Both the position numbers and the translations under genes were made by a program. Below, in pieces: positions 7,371 to 15,200 of a stretch of 15,818 nt of DNA. How positions within the stretch are numbered: position 1 is the first letter of the stretch; each line of letters opens with the position of its first letter. This DNA comes from Candidatus Hydrogenedens sp. (GTDB lineage Bacteria; Hydrogenedentota; Hydrogenedentia; Hydrogenedentales; Hydrogenedentaceae), in contig DAOSBX010000057.1 of NCBI GenBank assembly GCA_035361075.1, positions 1-15,818 on the forward strand, in the 5' to 3' direction. Below the pieces are notes generated by a model, which saw nothing but the letters and a program-made list of their open reading frames with translations, did not search any database and had not been told where the DNA came from.

Positions 7371-7594
7371 TTCTATTCTCCAGTTTTAAACGTGTTGTAT
7401 AATTAACTTTTATATGCCCAAAACTTCGATAATAACATAATTATTTTCATTACTAAATTTGGAATATAATAATATCACATTATAATAATAACACAATTTG
7501 ACAAAAATTTAAAATATGTTTGTTTCAAATTCTTGTGTATTTTATCGATTTTTAATAAACGAAATCTTTTTTGCATATTTATTATAAGGGAAGC
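7371..7594. promoter_or_regulatory. Divergent intergenic region with a near-exact 15-bp tandem repeat
   Basis: This 224-base region separates the bamD-like gene from the solitary methyltransferase and must hold promoters for both. It is extremely AT-rich. A 15-base unit occurs twice, at 7466-7480 and 7482-7496, with a single mismatch (TATAATAATATCACA against TATAATAATAACACA) and a period of 16. A consensus TTGACA follows at 7499-7504 on the plus strand, but no good -10 lies at the usual 16-18 bases. Assignment of individual promoter elements is therefore uncertain. Confidence 0.35.
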
Positions 7595-8293
7595 ATGAAA
7601 AAGCCAGTATTAACTTTGCAAACAACAACTCTCTGGGATTATCCCTCACAACATTATGGTGACCAAATGCAGGGAGACCAGAATTATCCCGGTGCAACTC
7701 CTTCGTATATTATATGGAATCTATTACAGCGATATACCCGTGAAAAAGACCTTATTGTGGATCCTATGTGTGGAAGTGGCACAACTATTGATGTGTGTAA
7801 GGACTTACATCGCAGGGGTATCGGATTTGATTTAAGTCCCTATCGGGACGACATTATTCCTGCGGATGCACGTAATTTGCCGTTACGCAATGAAAGCGTT
7901 GACTTTGTCTTTATAGACCCACCATATGGTACTAATATTCACTACTCAGATGACCCGCGATGCATCGGAACTTTAAGTGCTAACGATGATACTTATTACA
8001 AGTCTATGGAGCAATGTATCCGTGAGATTTACCGTATCTTGAAACCTCAGCGGTTTATGGCTTTATATTGTTGCGACTCTTTTCAGAAAAAAAAACCATT
8101 TGCTCCCATTGGATTTCGATTATTTTCAATTATGGAACAATGGTTTACACCTATGGATATTATTGCGGTTGTTCGACACAATAGGACATTAAAAAGAAGA
8201 CACTACCATACGGAGGCGGAACGCGGAAATTATTTCCTCCGTGGGTTTAATTACCTGTTTATAATGAAGAAGGAAATAAAACAGAAAAAATGA
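7595..8293 (+). CDS. Solitary Rossmann-fold methyltransferase with DPPY motif
   Basis: The 232-residue product is a SAM-dependent amino-methyltransferase. The SAM-binding motif DPMCGSGTT is at 56-64 and the catalytic DPPYGT at 108-113, so motif I precedes motif IV. A conserved-looking N-terminus contains LWDYPSQHYGD (13-23) and a GATPSYIIWNLLQRY helix (33-47). DPPY enzymes methylate exocyclic amines: N6-adenine or N4-cytosine in DNA, or guanine N2 in tRNA (Trm11/TrmN type). The short C-terminal part leaves little room for a DNA target-recognition domain, so the substrate is uncertain; many relatives are annotated as DNA methylases. The ATG at 7595 follows AAGGGA; an upstream in-frame TTG at 7571 lacks a ribosome binding site. 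No endonuclease is adjacent. It lies 28 bases upstream of the WbsX-like gene and is probably co-transcribed with it. Confidence 0.8.
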   Translation: MKKPVLTLQTTTLWDYPSQHYGDQMQGDQNYPGATPSYIIWNLLQRYTREKDLIVDPMCGSGTTIDVCKDLHRRGIGFDLSPYRDDIIPADARNLPLRNESVDFVFIDPPYGTNIHYSDDPRCIGTLSANDDTYYKSMEQCIREIYRILKPQRFMALYCCDSFQKKKPFAPIGFRLFSIMEQWFTPMDIIAVVRHNRTLKRRHYHTEAERGNYFLRGFNYLFIMKKEIKQKK

Positions 8294-8321
8294 AGAAATA
8301 AAAATACGAAAGGAAATGAAA

Positions 8322-9590
8322 ATGACTACACAGTATTATTTATCAACTTGTTCCTATGTCAAACTTGTTCTATTATTTGTTCTTCTTTATATGATAGGCA
8401 AACCCTGTTTCTCGGATGAGACATATCAAGGACAGTCTTTGCCTATCAAAAATTCACGGGGTGATTATACCGTCGCCTGTTTCTATTTCCCGAACTATCA
8501 TATAGACAAACGAAACGAAAAAGTTCATGGACAGAATTGGACTGAATGGGAATTAGTAAAAAACGCCAAACCTCGATTTGCAGGACATCAACAACCAAAA
8601 GTTCCCTTATGGGGGTATGTAGATGAAGCCGACCCTAAAGTTATGGAAATGAAAATTGATAGCGCAGCGGAACATGGGATTGATGTTTTTTTGTTCGACT
8701 GGTATTGGTATAACGATGGACCCTTCTTACAGCGATGTTTAGACGAAGGCTATCTTAAAGCACGAAATCATAATCGTGTTCGTTTCGCCGTAATGTGGGC
8801 TAATCACACATGGCTTAATATTCATCCTGCTTCATTAAAAACAGTCCAATCTCCACAGGTGCTGTATCCTGGTGAAGTAACCCCAGAAACCTTTGAACAA
8901 ATTACTGATTATGTGATTGAAAAATATTTTTCCGACTCTGCCTACTGGACTATCCACGGCAAACCCGTATTCTCTATTTATGAAATCCATACCTTTGTTG
9001 ATGGTATTGGTGGTTTAGAAGTTGCTAAAAAGGCATTAGATAATTTCCAGAAGAAGGCAATTGCCAAAGGGTTTCCTGGTGTCCATATTAATGTGGTCAA
9101 TATTGAAAATCGCATGCCAAAATGTGTCCAGGGTAAAATGTCCCCAGCCGAATTAATTCGTTATTTGAATATAGATAGCGTAACTTCGTATGCATGGGTT
9201 CTGGATACTCCACTAAATACATTTCCTGAAACACCCTATACAGAAGTGGCAAACCGATTTGATAACATCTGGGCAGAACGCTCTCAACAATTTGGTGTTC
9301 CTTACTTCCCCAATGTTTCTATGGGATGGGATTCCTCTCCTCGTTGTAAACAGGACGACCCTTTTGAGAACAAAGGCTATCCCTTCACTCCGATACTCTC
9401 TGGAAATACACCCGAACAATTCCAATCCGCTTTAGAAAAATGCCGTGCGTTCTTAGATAACAACCCAATCTGCAATAAAACATTGACCATCAATGCATGG
9501 AACGAATGGACCGAAGGCAGTTACCTCGAACCCGACACCAATCACGGCTACGCCTACCTTCAAGCAATAAAAAATGTATTTGGAAAGTGA
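8322..9590 (+). CDS. Secreted WbsX/GH99-like glycan-active protein
   Basis: The 422-residue product belongs to the WbsX family (PF14307), related to GH99 endo-mannosidases. A hydrophobic signal segment (about 12-27) ends near CFS (29-31), so it is exported. Core motifs: FYFPNYH (54-60), NWTEW (72-76), a GIDVFLFDWYWYND strand (119-132), MWANHTW, HGKPVFSIYEIHTF, and the C-terminal family signature NAWNEWTEGSYLEPD (391-405) holding the carboxylates expected at the active site. AAGGA at 8310-8314 fits the ATG at 8322 (seven-base spacing) better than the ATG at 8316. GH99 enzymes cut alpha-mannosidic bonds inside glycans; the substrate here is not known. All 13 arginines are CGN codons, useful as a host-type codon reference. 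It follows the solitary methyltransferase and converges with the R-M operon. Confidence 0.88.
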   Translation: MTTQYYLSTCSYVKLVLLFVLLYMIGKPCFSDETYQGQSLPIKNSRGDYTVACFYFPNYHIDKRNEKVHGQNWTEWELVKNAKPRFAGHQQPKVPLWGYVDEADPKVMEMKIDSAAEHGIDVFLFDWYWYNDGPFLQRCLDEGYLKARNHNRVRFAVMWANHTWLNIHPASLKTVQSPQVLYPGEVTPETFEQITDYVIEKYFSDSAYWTIHGKPVFSIYEIHTFVDGIGGLEVAKKALDNFQKKAIAKGFPGVHINVVNIENRMPKCVQGKMSPAELIRYLNIDSVTSYAWVLDTPLNTFPETPYTEVANRFDNIWAERSQQFGVPYFPNVSMGWDSSPRCKQDDPFENKGYPFTPILSGNTPEQFQSALEKCRAFLDNNPICNKTLTINAWNEWTEGSYLEPDTNHGYAYLQAIKNVFGK

Positions 9591-9617
9591 CTATAGTATT
9601 CCTTTAATATTGTGAAT

Positions 9618-10415
9618 TTAATAATCAAAATCAAATAAAGATTTTTGACAAATTGTTTCTACTATACCATTATTTCTCATTTCTTTTATTTCACCGTTTA
9701 ACCTTTTTAAAATAATTTCATAATATTTTTTTGAAATTTCTATAGTAATATAGTTCCGTTTTAACTTTTTAGCCACAGCCGATGTTGTTCCTGTCCCTCC
9801 AAAAGGGTCTAATACAATATCTCCTATATTTGAACTTGTTTTAATTATCAGTTTCAATAAATCTTCTGGCATCTGGCAGGGATGAGTCCCTATTCTCTCC
9901 TTAAATGTCCCGCATACCCTGGAAAATTGCCAGACATCATCCGGAATTTTGCCAAATGGATTTGCTCTTTTGTCTTTATAAACAATCTGTCTTGCAGATG
10001 GGATTCTTATATCTTTGTCATTAAATGTAAATTTCTCTTTGTCTTTTGTGAAATATAAAATATGTGTATGAGCCCTGTTGAATTTTTTGCGTTGGTTTTG
10101 TCCGAAAGTGTAATACCAGATAATCCAGTTTCTGAAATAGAACCCTGTTTTCTTCAAGATAATACTTATTTCACCGGCAAATTCATCCCCTATAGCAATA
10201 TAGATACTTCCACTTTTATTCAATAATCTATAGCATTCACCTATCCATTGCATTGACCAATTATAATATTCTTCATAAGGCATGTTATCGTTATGAACAT
10301 CGTATTTTATCCCAATGTTAAAAGGAGGATCTGCAAATACTAAATCTACACAATTATCGGGCATATCTCGCATTATCTTTATACAGTCTCCTAAATATAC
10401 TTTATTAACCTCCAT
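9618..10415 (-). CDS. Type II DNA amino-methyltransferase, beta class
   Basis: This 265-residue enzyme is an N6-adenine or N4-cytosine methyltransferase of the N6_N4_Mtase family (PF01555). The catalytic DPPF (29-32) comes first and the SAM-binding DPFGGTGTT (203-211) last, with the target-recognition region (about 100-180) between; this order defines the beta class. The N-terminus KVYLGDCIKIM and the block GTFKERIGTHPCQMPEDLL (169-187) before motif I are typical of type II modification enzymes. It should protect host DNA from the adjacent endonuclease. It starts two bases after the endonuclease stop codon, and GGAGA inside the end of the endonuclease frame is its ribosome binding site, so translation is coupled. 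Ten of 13 arginines are AGA/AGG, unlike the neighbouring WbsX gene. The recognition site cannot be read from the sequence. Confidence 0.92.
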   Translation of the reverse strand: MEVNKVYLGDCIKIMRDMPDNCVDLVFADPPFNIGIKYDVHNDNMPYEEYYNWSMQWIGECYRLLNKSGSIYIAIGDEFAGEISIILKKTGFYFRNWIIWYYTFGQNQRKKFNRAHTHILYFTKDKEKFTFNDKDIRIPSARQIVYKDKRANPFGKIPDDVWQFSRVCGTFKERIGTHPCQMPEDLLKLIIKTSSNIGDIVLDPFGGTGTTSAVAKKLKRNYITIEISKKYYEIILKRLNGEIKEMRNNGIVETICQKSLFDFDY

Positions 10416-10417
10416 GT

Positions 10418-11269
10418 TTATTCTCCACTGCCAAATAATTCACAAGGTTTGATTTTAAACTGTATTTTTGTTGGGTCCGGAGTTCCACCTTTTCTCTGCA
10501 TTGTGATTTTTCCAATATAAAGACTTCCTTTAGGAGAAATACATATTTTCCCATTGCCAAAAAAGTTCATAACAAAATTTATATCTTTTAATACCCATGT
10601 CGTTGTATTGTTATTCTTATCATATCTTGTAACTAACATCCAATCTGCTGACAATCCTCCTCTTCCTTTTATTATATCACTTACAACTCTAATTCTGTTC
10701 TTCTTAAAAAAATTAATAATTTTGTTCTGTATTTTTAAGGGAATTTCATTAAAGAATAGTCGCCTTTTGTCCTTAAGTCTTATATTTTTTAGTTCTTTGA
10801 GATTTCCATTTATTATTTCTTTCTCCGGATTTAATTCACCTGTGAAAAGTTTAAGCCAATATGATATTTCTTCATTAAATCCCCACATTTCTTGGTAGCT
10901 CGCAACTGTCCTTTTATCTATCTGGTTATAGTCAGAATCGCGATTCGCTTTTTTTAGAGATAGATTTTCAATTTTTATGATGTCCCCAATTCTAATATAA
11001 ATTTTTATTTGCGCATCTGCTTTTTTGTATTTGACAAATTCCTCATATTCACCTTCTTTTACATCAAATTTATTAACATCTGCTTTTTTTATTCTAACTG
11101 GTATTTGAATTGCTTTTACAGATTTGATTTTATTGAGATTATATCCCATAATCTGAAGCCATTCTTGTGCCTCTTTATCTTTTTCCCAGGAATTGAACTT
11201 TCTACATATTGTTTGTTCATTGGCAAATCCACCTTTGGCTGTTTTTGAGCCTAATTCTTTCTTATCCAT
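10418..11269 (-). CDS. Probable type II restriction endonuclease
   Basis: The 283-residue product immediately precedes a type II methyltransferase and has the size and make-up of a restriction endonuclease: soluble, Lys-rich, without signal or membrane segments. Counting from the Met at 11269, conserved-looking blocks are KTAKGGFANEQTICRKFNSW (9-28), KKADAQIKI (83-91), ENLSLKKAN (101-109), NQIDKRTVASYQEMW (115-129), GRGGLSADW (202-210) and SPKGSLYIGKITMQRKGG (245-262). D85 with E101/S104 and K106 could be a divergent PD-(D/E)xK site; this is a reading by eye. The basic C-terminal block would suit DNA contact. The start at 11269 is chosen because GAGG lies five bases before it, whereas the ATG at 11281 has no ribosome binding site. 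Eleven of 13 arginines are AGA/AGG. A named family cannot be given with certainty. Confidence 0.75.
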   Translation of the reverse strand: MDKKELGSKTAKGGFANEQTICRKFNSWEKDKEAQEWLQIMGYNLNKIKSVKAIQIPVRIKKADVNKFDVKEGEYEEFVKYKKADAQIKIYIRIGDIIKIENLSLKKANRDSDYNQIDKRTVASYQEMWGFNEEISYWLKLFTGELNPEKEIINGNLKELKNIRLKDKRRLFFNEIPLKIQNKIINFFKKNRIRVVSDIIKGRGGLSADWMLVTRYDKNNNTTTWVLKDINFVMNFFGNGKICISPKGSLYIGKITMQRKGGTPDPTKIQFKIKPCELFGSGE

Positions 11270-11308
11270 AAAAGACCTCATAAATAAGAATAGTTAAAAG
11301 CCATAAAC

Positions 11309-11338
11309 AATTTAGGTAATATTTTATATTACCAAATT
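11309..11338. repeat. Strong AT-rich inverted repeat upstream of the R-M operon
   Basis: GGTAATAT (11315-11322) and ATATTACC (11326-11333) are exact complements separated by TTT. Flanking AATTT (11309-11313) and AAATT (11334-11338) extend the dyad across one extra A, giving 13 pairs. It lies 40-70 bases upstream of the endonuclease ATG and 170 bases upstream of queE, in the divergent region. It could be an operator controlling the R-M operon or a hairpin in its leader. It lacks the T-run and GC content of a normal terminator. Confidence 0.45.
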
Positions 11339-11396
11339 TATAATAAAAGATGTGAAAAATAATATCTATCCATCTAACGATAAAGAAGTACTACGA

Positions 11397-11424
11397 TTCG
11401 ACCTTGCTTTGCTTTAAATATAAT
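11397..11424 (+). promoter_or_regulatory. Possible queE promoter
   Basis: A perfect -10 box TATAAT lies at 11419-11424, about 80 bases before the preferred queE ATG. The hexamer at the usual distance upstream (TTCGAC, 11397-11402, 16-base spacer) is a poor -35. The leader shows no convincing preQ1 riboswitch. Confidence 0.3.
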
Positions 11425-11505
11425 ACACTTGCTATTCTCAATTTTATATGCATATTTTATTATAGAGTTCACAAAACATGCTATTATTTGATTGCAGAGT
11501 TTTAT

Positions 11506-12171
11506 ATGGTTTTAAATAAAGATAGCAAGTTAGAAATATGTGAGATTTTTTATAGTATACAGGGGGAGTCTACATGGGCGGGGTGTCCGATGATTTTCAT
11601 TCGGTTGTCGGGGTGTAATTTAGATTGTTCGTGGTGTGATACGAGGTATGCCTTTGAAAAGGGGACTTTTTTTACTATAGAGGAGATATTGAATATTATC
11701 TCCCAGTATAGGTGTAAAAGGGTTGAAATTACAGGGGGAGAACCATTGCTTCAGGAGCCTGTATTGATGTTAATGAAGATGCTGTTAGAGAAAGGATATA
11801 CTGTTTTGTTGGAGACAAATGGAGCATGTTCGATTAAGGATGTTCCCCCAGGAGTTGTTAAAGTTATGGATATAAAATGCCCTTCAAGTGGGATGGAAAA
11901 GCAAATGCTATGGGAAAATATTGATTATTTAAACCCATTTTTAGATGAGGTGAAGTTCGTCATTGCGGACCGAAATGATTATGAGTATGCAGTCGAGAAA
12001 CTTCATGAGTTCCAATTGGACAAAAAATGTCGGGCTGTCTTATTCTCACCGGTTGCCGGGCGTATATCTTTACAGGAATTTGCCCATTGGATTTTGCAGG
12101 ATGGTTTGCCAGTGCGATTACAAGTGCAATTGCATCGAATTATCTGGGGCGAGAATACAAGAGGGGTTTGA
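11506..12171 (+). CDS. queE: 7-carboxy-7-deazaguanine synthase
   Basis: The 221-residue product is QueE, a radical SAM enzyme that turns 6-carboxytetrahydropterin into 7-carboxy-7-deazaguanine on the way to preQ0 and queuosine. Diagnostic features: EIFYSIQGES at 13-22, the Fe-S cysteines C37, C41 and C44 in a CxxxCxxC arrangement (CNLDCSWCDT), the GGEP motif (77-80), ETNG (103-106), DIKCPSSG (122-129), and the C-terminal QLHRIIWGENTRGV. Length is normal for the family. The frame is open further upstream to an ATG at 11404, but the extra 34 residues (hydrophobic and aromatic) do not belong to QueE, so the ATG at 11506 is preferred despite a weak ribosome binding site. Other queuosine genes are not in the window. 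It is divergent from the R-M operon and 107 bases upstream of the GH38 gene. Confidence 0.92.
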   Translation: MVLNKDSKLEICEIFYSIQGESTWAGCPMIFIRLSGCNLDCSWCDTRYAFEKGTFFTIEEILNIISQYRCKRVEITGGEPLLQEPVLMLMKMLLEKGYTVLLETNGACSIKDVPPGVVKVMDIKCPSSGMEKQMLWENIDYLNPFLDEVKFVIADRNDYEYAVEKLHEFQLDKKCRAVLFSPVAGRISLQEFAHWILQDGLPVRLQVQLHRIIWGENTRGV

Positions 12172-12278
12172 TTTTGTTTTAATCGGTAGATTATTGTTTA
12201 TGTGTTTGCTATCATCCTTGGGAGTGAAAAGAAATATCACAAATGCTTGAATATAAAAGAGATAGGAGTTCATTTGAT

Positions 12279-15200
12279 ATGAAAAAACAACTCTTCTTGT
12301 TGTTCTTTGTTGCTGTTTTCCCCTTGTTTTTATCAATTGTTGCTATGGGGCAAGATAATATATCTACAAACACCCCTCCGCCGAAATTGCTCTGGGAGAT
12401 AGGTACTCCTGATAACAGGTGTTTAGAACTGGCACTGGCTCCTACAAATTATACCCGCTATAGGGAAGATTCCTATTTTATGGTTGGGCATTCTAAACCT
12501 GCGGAAGATTGGTGTTATATTCATCCTGGACCCAAGGACGAATGGGCTCAAACGATACCGCATATTTTTACCGTCTTATTTTATCTAAAGTCCGTAGAAA
12601 CTCAGGAAAACGCCCAGTTGAATTTATATCTGTTGGAGTTCAATAAGACCTATCCGCCTAATTTGACTGTATATGTAAACGGGGCAAATTTCCCGGTTCG
12701 ACTTCCGCCGGGAAAGGGAACGGATGAATTTTTAAGTATTTTTGATGGCTCATTACCTTCCGCAAGGAAAATTGAAATTTCATTCCCATCTTCATTATTA
12801 CGATTGGGTGAAAATGTTATTCAGTTTACGGTATCGAGTGGGAGTTGGTTCATTTATGATGCGGTTCAGTTATTCACCCCGAGTAAGTTTGAATTAGCAG
12901 AACCGAAAAAGACTGTATTACGAATTGGTAAACCCATACCCATTCCTCTGGTTACATCTGTAGAGGAAAAAGAACTCCGTGACATAAAAATCCCTATCCG
13001 TTGTTATGGTCAGCCTTTTGAGGGGAAAATATCTATTACGAACAATGACCCGATGGATATAAATCTTCAGCCTGGCTGGAATACCATTTACTACCCGGTA
13101 AAAGAGGTGGATAAGGATACATTTTCGTCCATTGAAATTAAGGAAGAGGACAAAACGGTTGCGACTCGTGACTTTGTTATCCCTCCTGCCAAACAAAAGA
13201 CTTTATATCTTATTCCACATTCTCACAATGACATTGGGTATACCCACATACAGACAGATGTATTAAAAATACAACAGGAAAACCTTACTAAAGCATTAGA
13301 ACTTATTGAGAAAACAAAAGACTACCCTCCGGAAGCACAATTTCATTGGTCTGCAGAGGTTTTGTGGGCAGTAAAAAGTTTTTGGCAAGTCGCAGATGAG
13401 GGAACGAAAGAGCGATTTAAAAAAGCGGTTAATGATGGTTACTTTGAATTACCGGCTCTTTTTACAAATCAACTCACAGGTCTTTGCAATGGTGAAGAAC
13501 TTACACATCTCCTTGATGAAGCCCATTATGTATCAAACGAATTAGGAACAACAATTGATTCCGCCCTCATAACGGATGTCCCGGGGTATACATGGGGATT
13601 GATTCCCGTTCTGGCACAAGCCGGCGTGAAATATTTTTCTATTGGTCCAAACCTGTCCTGGCGGGTAGGAAATATCCTTGAAGTTTGGGGCGATAAACCA
13701 TTCTACTGGGCTTCTCCCTGCGGAAAATATAAAGTCCTTACATGGATTGGTTTGGCGGGATATAGTTGGTTCTTCGGCGGAACCAATGCTATGCCAGAGC
13801 AAATTCGCAATTATTTGGCAGAATTGGAAGACAGAAATTTCCCCTATGACATAACAATTGCACGGTATAGTGTCGCCAGTGACAATGGACCGCCGGATGA
13901 TAAACTGCCTGATTTTGTAAAACAGTGGAATGAACAACATAAAACCCCAAAATTGGTTATTACCACAGCCCGCAAGGCTCTACAAACTTTTGAGGAGAAA
14001 TATGGAAAAGATGTGCCTGTGTATGCTGGTGAAATTACACCCTACTGGGAAGATGGTTCTGCTTCTTCCGCACGAGAGACCGCACTAAATCGAAATACGG
14101 TGCGGAAACTTATGAATGTAGAAACGCTATGGGCCTTATGGTTTCCTGATAAATATCCTGGTGAAAAATTTCAATCAACATGGGAAAATGCAGTTTTGTA
14201 TGATGAGCATACCTGGGGTGCACATAATAGTATTTCCGAACCGGATAATCCGTTTGTAAAAGAACAATGGGCTATAAAGAAATCCTTTGCGGAAAATGCA
14301 GAAAAGGGTAAAAATGATTTATTCAATCTATTTGTCAACAATTTTCAACCTGACTATCAAACGGTGTCACAAATTATTGTTATCAATCCGACACCTGTTA
14401 ACCTGACAAAGGTTGTAACTATCCCCTCTTCGTGGGGACGAAAAGGCAATCGTGTATTAAAAGAGGGGAAACCAGTCCCTTCACAAGTTCTACAATCGAA
14501 TGACCTTGTTTTCATAGCCCATGAAATTCCTGCATGGGGCTATACGATATTTACCATTGAAGCAGGAACCCCAGAAAATCCGGAAGCATCTGTGATTGTA
14601 AGTGATAATACTATGCAAAATGGACGCCTTGAATTAATCATTGACCCACAAACAGGAACCATTAAATCATTAAAAACACAATCTGATGGAGAAGAATTTG
14701 TAAAAGAAAATACACAATACAAAACAAATGAGTATCTATACACCTCAGGTCGAAATCCTGAAAACACAAAACGAGCCGAGAATATCCAGATAGAGATAAA
14801 AGAAAAAGGTCCTGTTATGGGAAGCATTCTCGTGCGTAGTACATCTGTCCCCGGGGCTAAAGAAATTCAACATGAATATGTGTTATATGCAAATTCAGAC
14901 TTTGTCGAGGTTATAAATTCTATTGATAAAGAAGATATTCGCACTCCGGAAGCGGTTCATTATGCGTTTGCTTTTAATATTGACAACCCTAACATTCGAT
15001 ATCAAACACCTTTTGCGGTGGTTCATTTACCGGAACAACAATTACACGGTTCCTGTAAAAATTATTTAACCGTTCAGGACTGGGTTGACATCCAGAATAA
15101 TGAAAAAGGAATTACACTATTCACACCGGATGTCCCTATGGTAGAGATAGGCAAAATTACCGTTGACCCAATTGAAGTAGGCTGGAAAAAAGGCTTGATA

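Noticed and set aside
10554..11248. Plus-strand open frames opposite the endonuclease gene
   Set aside because: They are Phe/Ile/Leu-rich reverse-strand shadows of a Lys-rich AT-rich gene and lack ribosome binding sites.
11270..11281. Earlier ATG for the endonuclease candidate
   Set aside because: The GAGG in this segment is the ribosome binding site for the ATG at 11269, and no ribosome binding site precedes the earlier ATG.
11404..11505. N-terminal extension of QueE from an upstream ATG
   Set aside because: The added 34 residues are not part of the QueE fold and precede the usual family start; the candidate promoter -10 box at 11419-11424 lies within this stretch.
12243..12278. Earlier ATG for the GH38 protein
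   Set aside because: It would place 12 charged residues before a normal signal peptide, and AGGAG at 12264-12268 serves the ATG at 12279.
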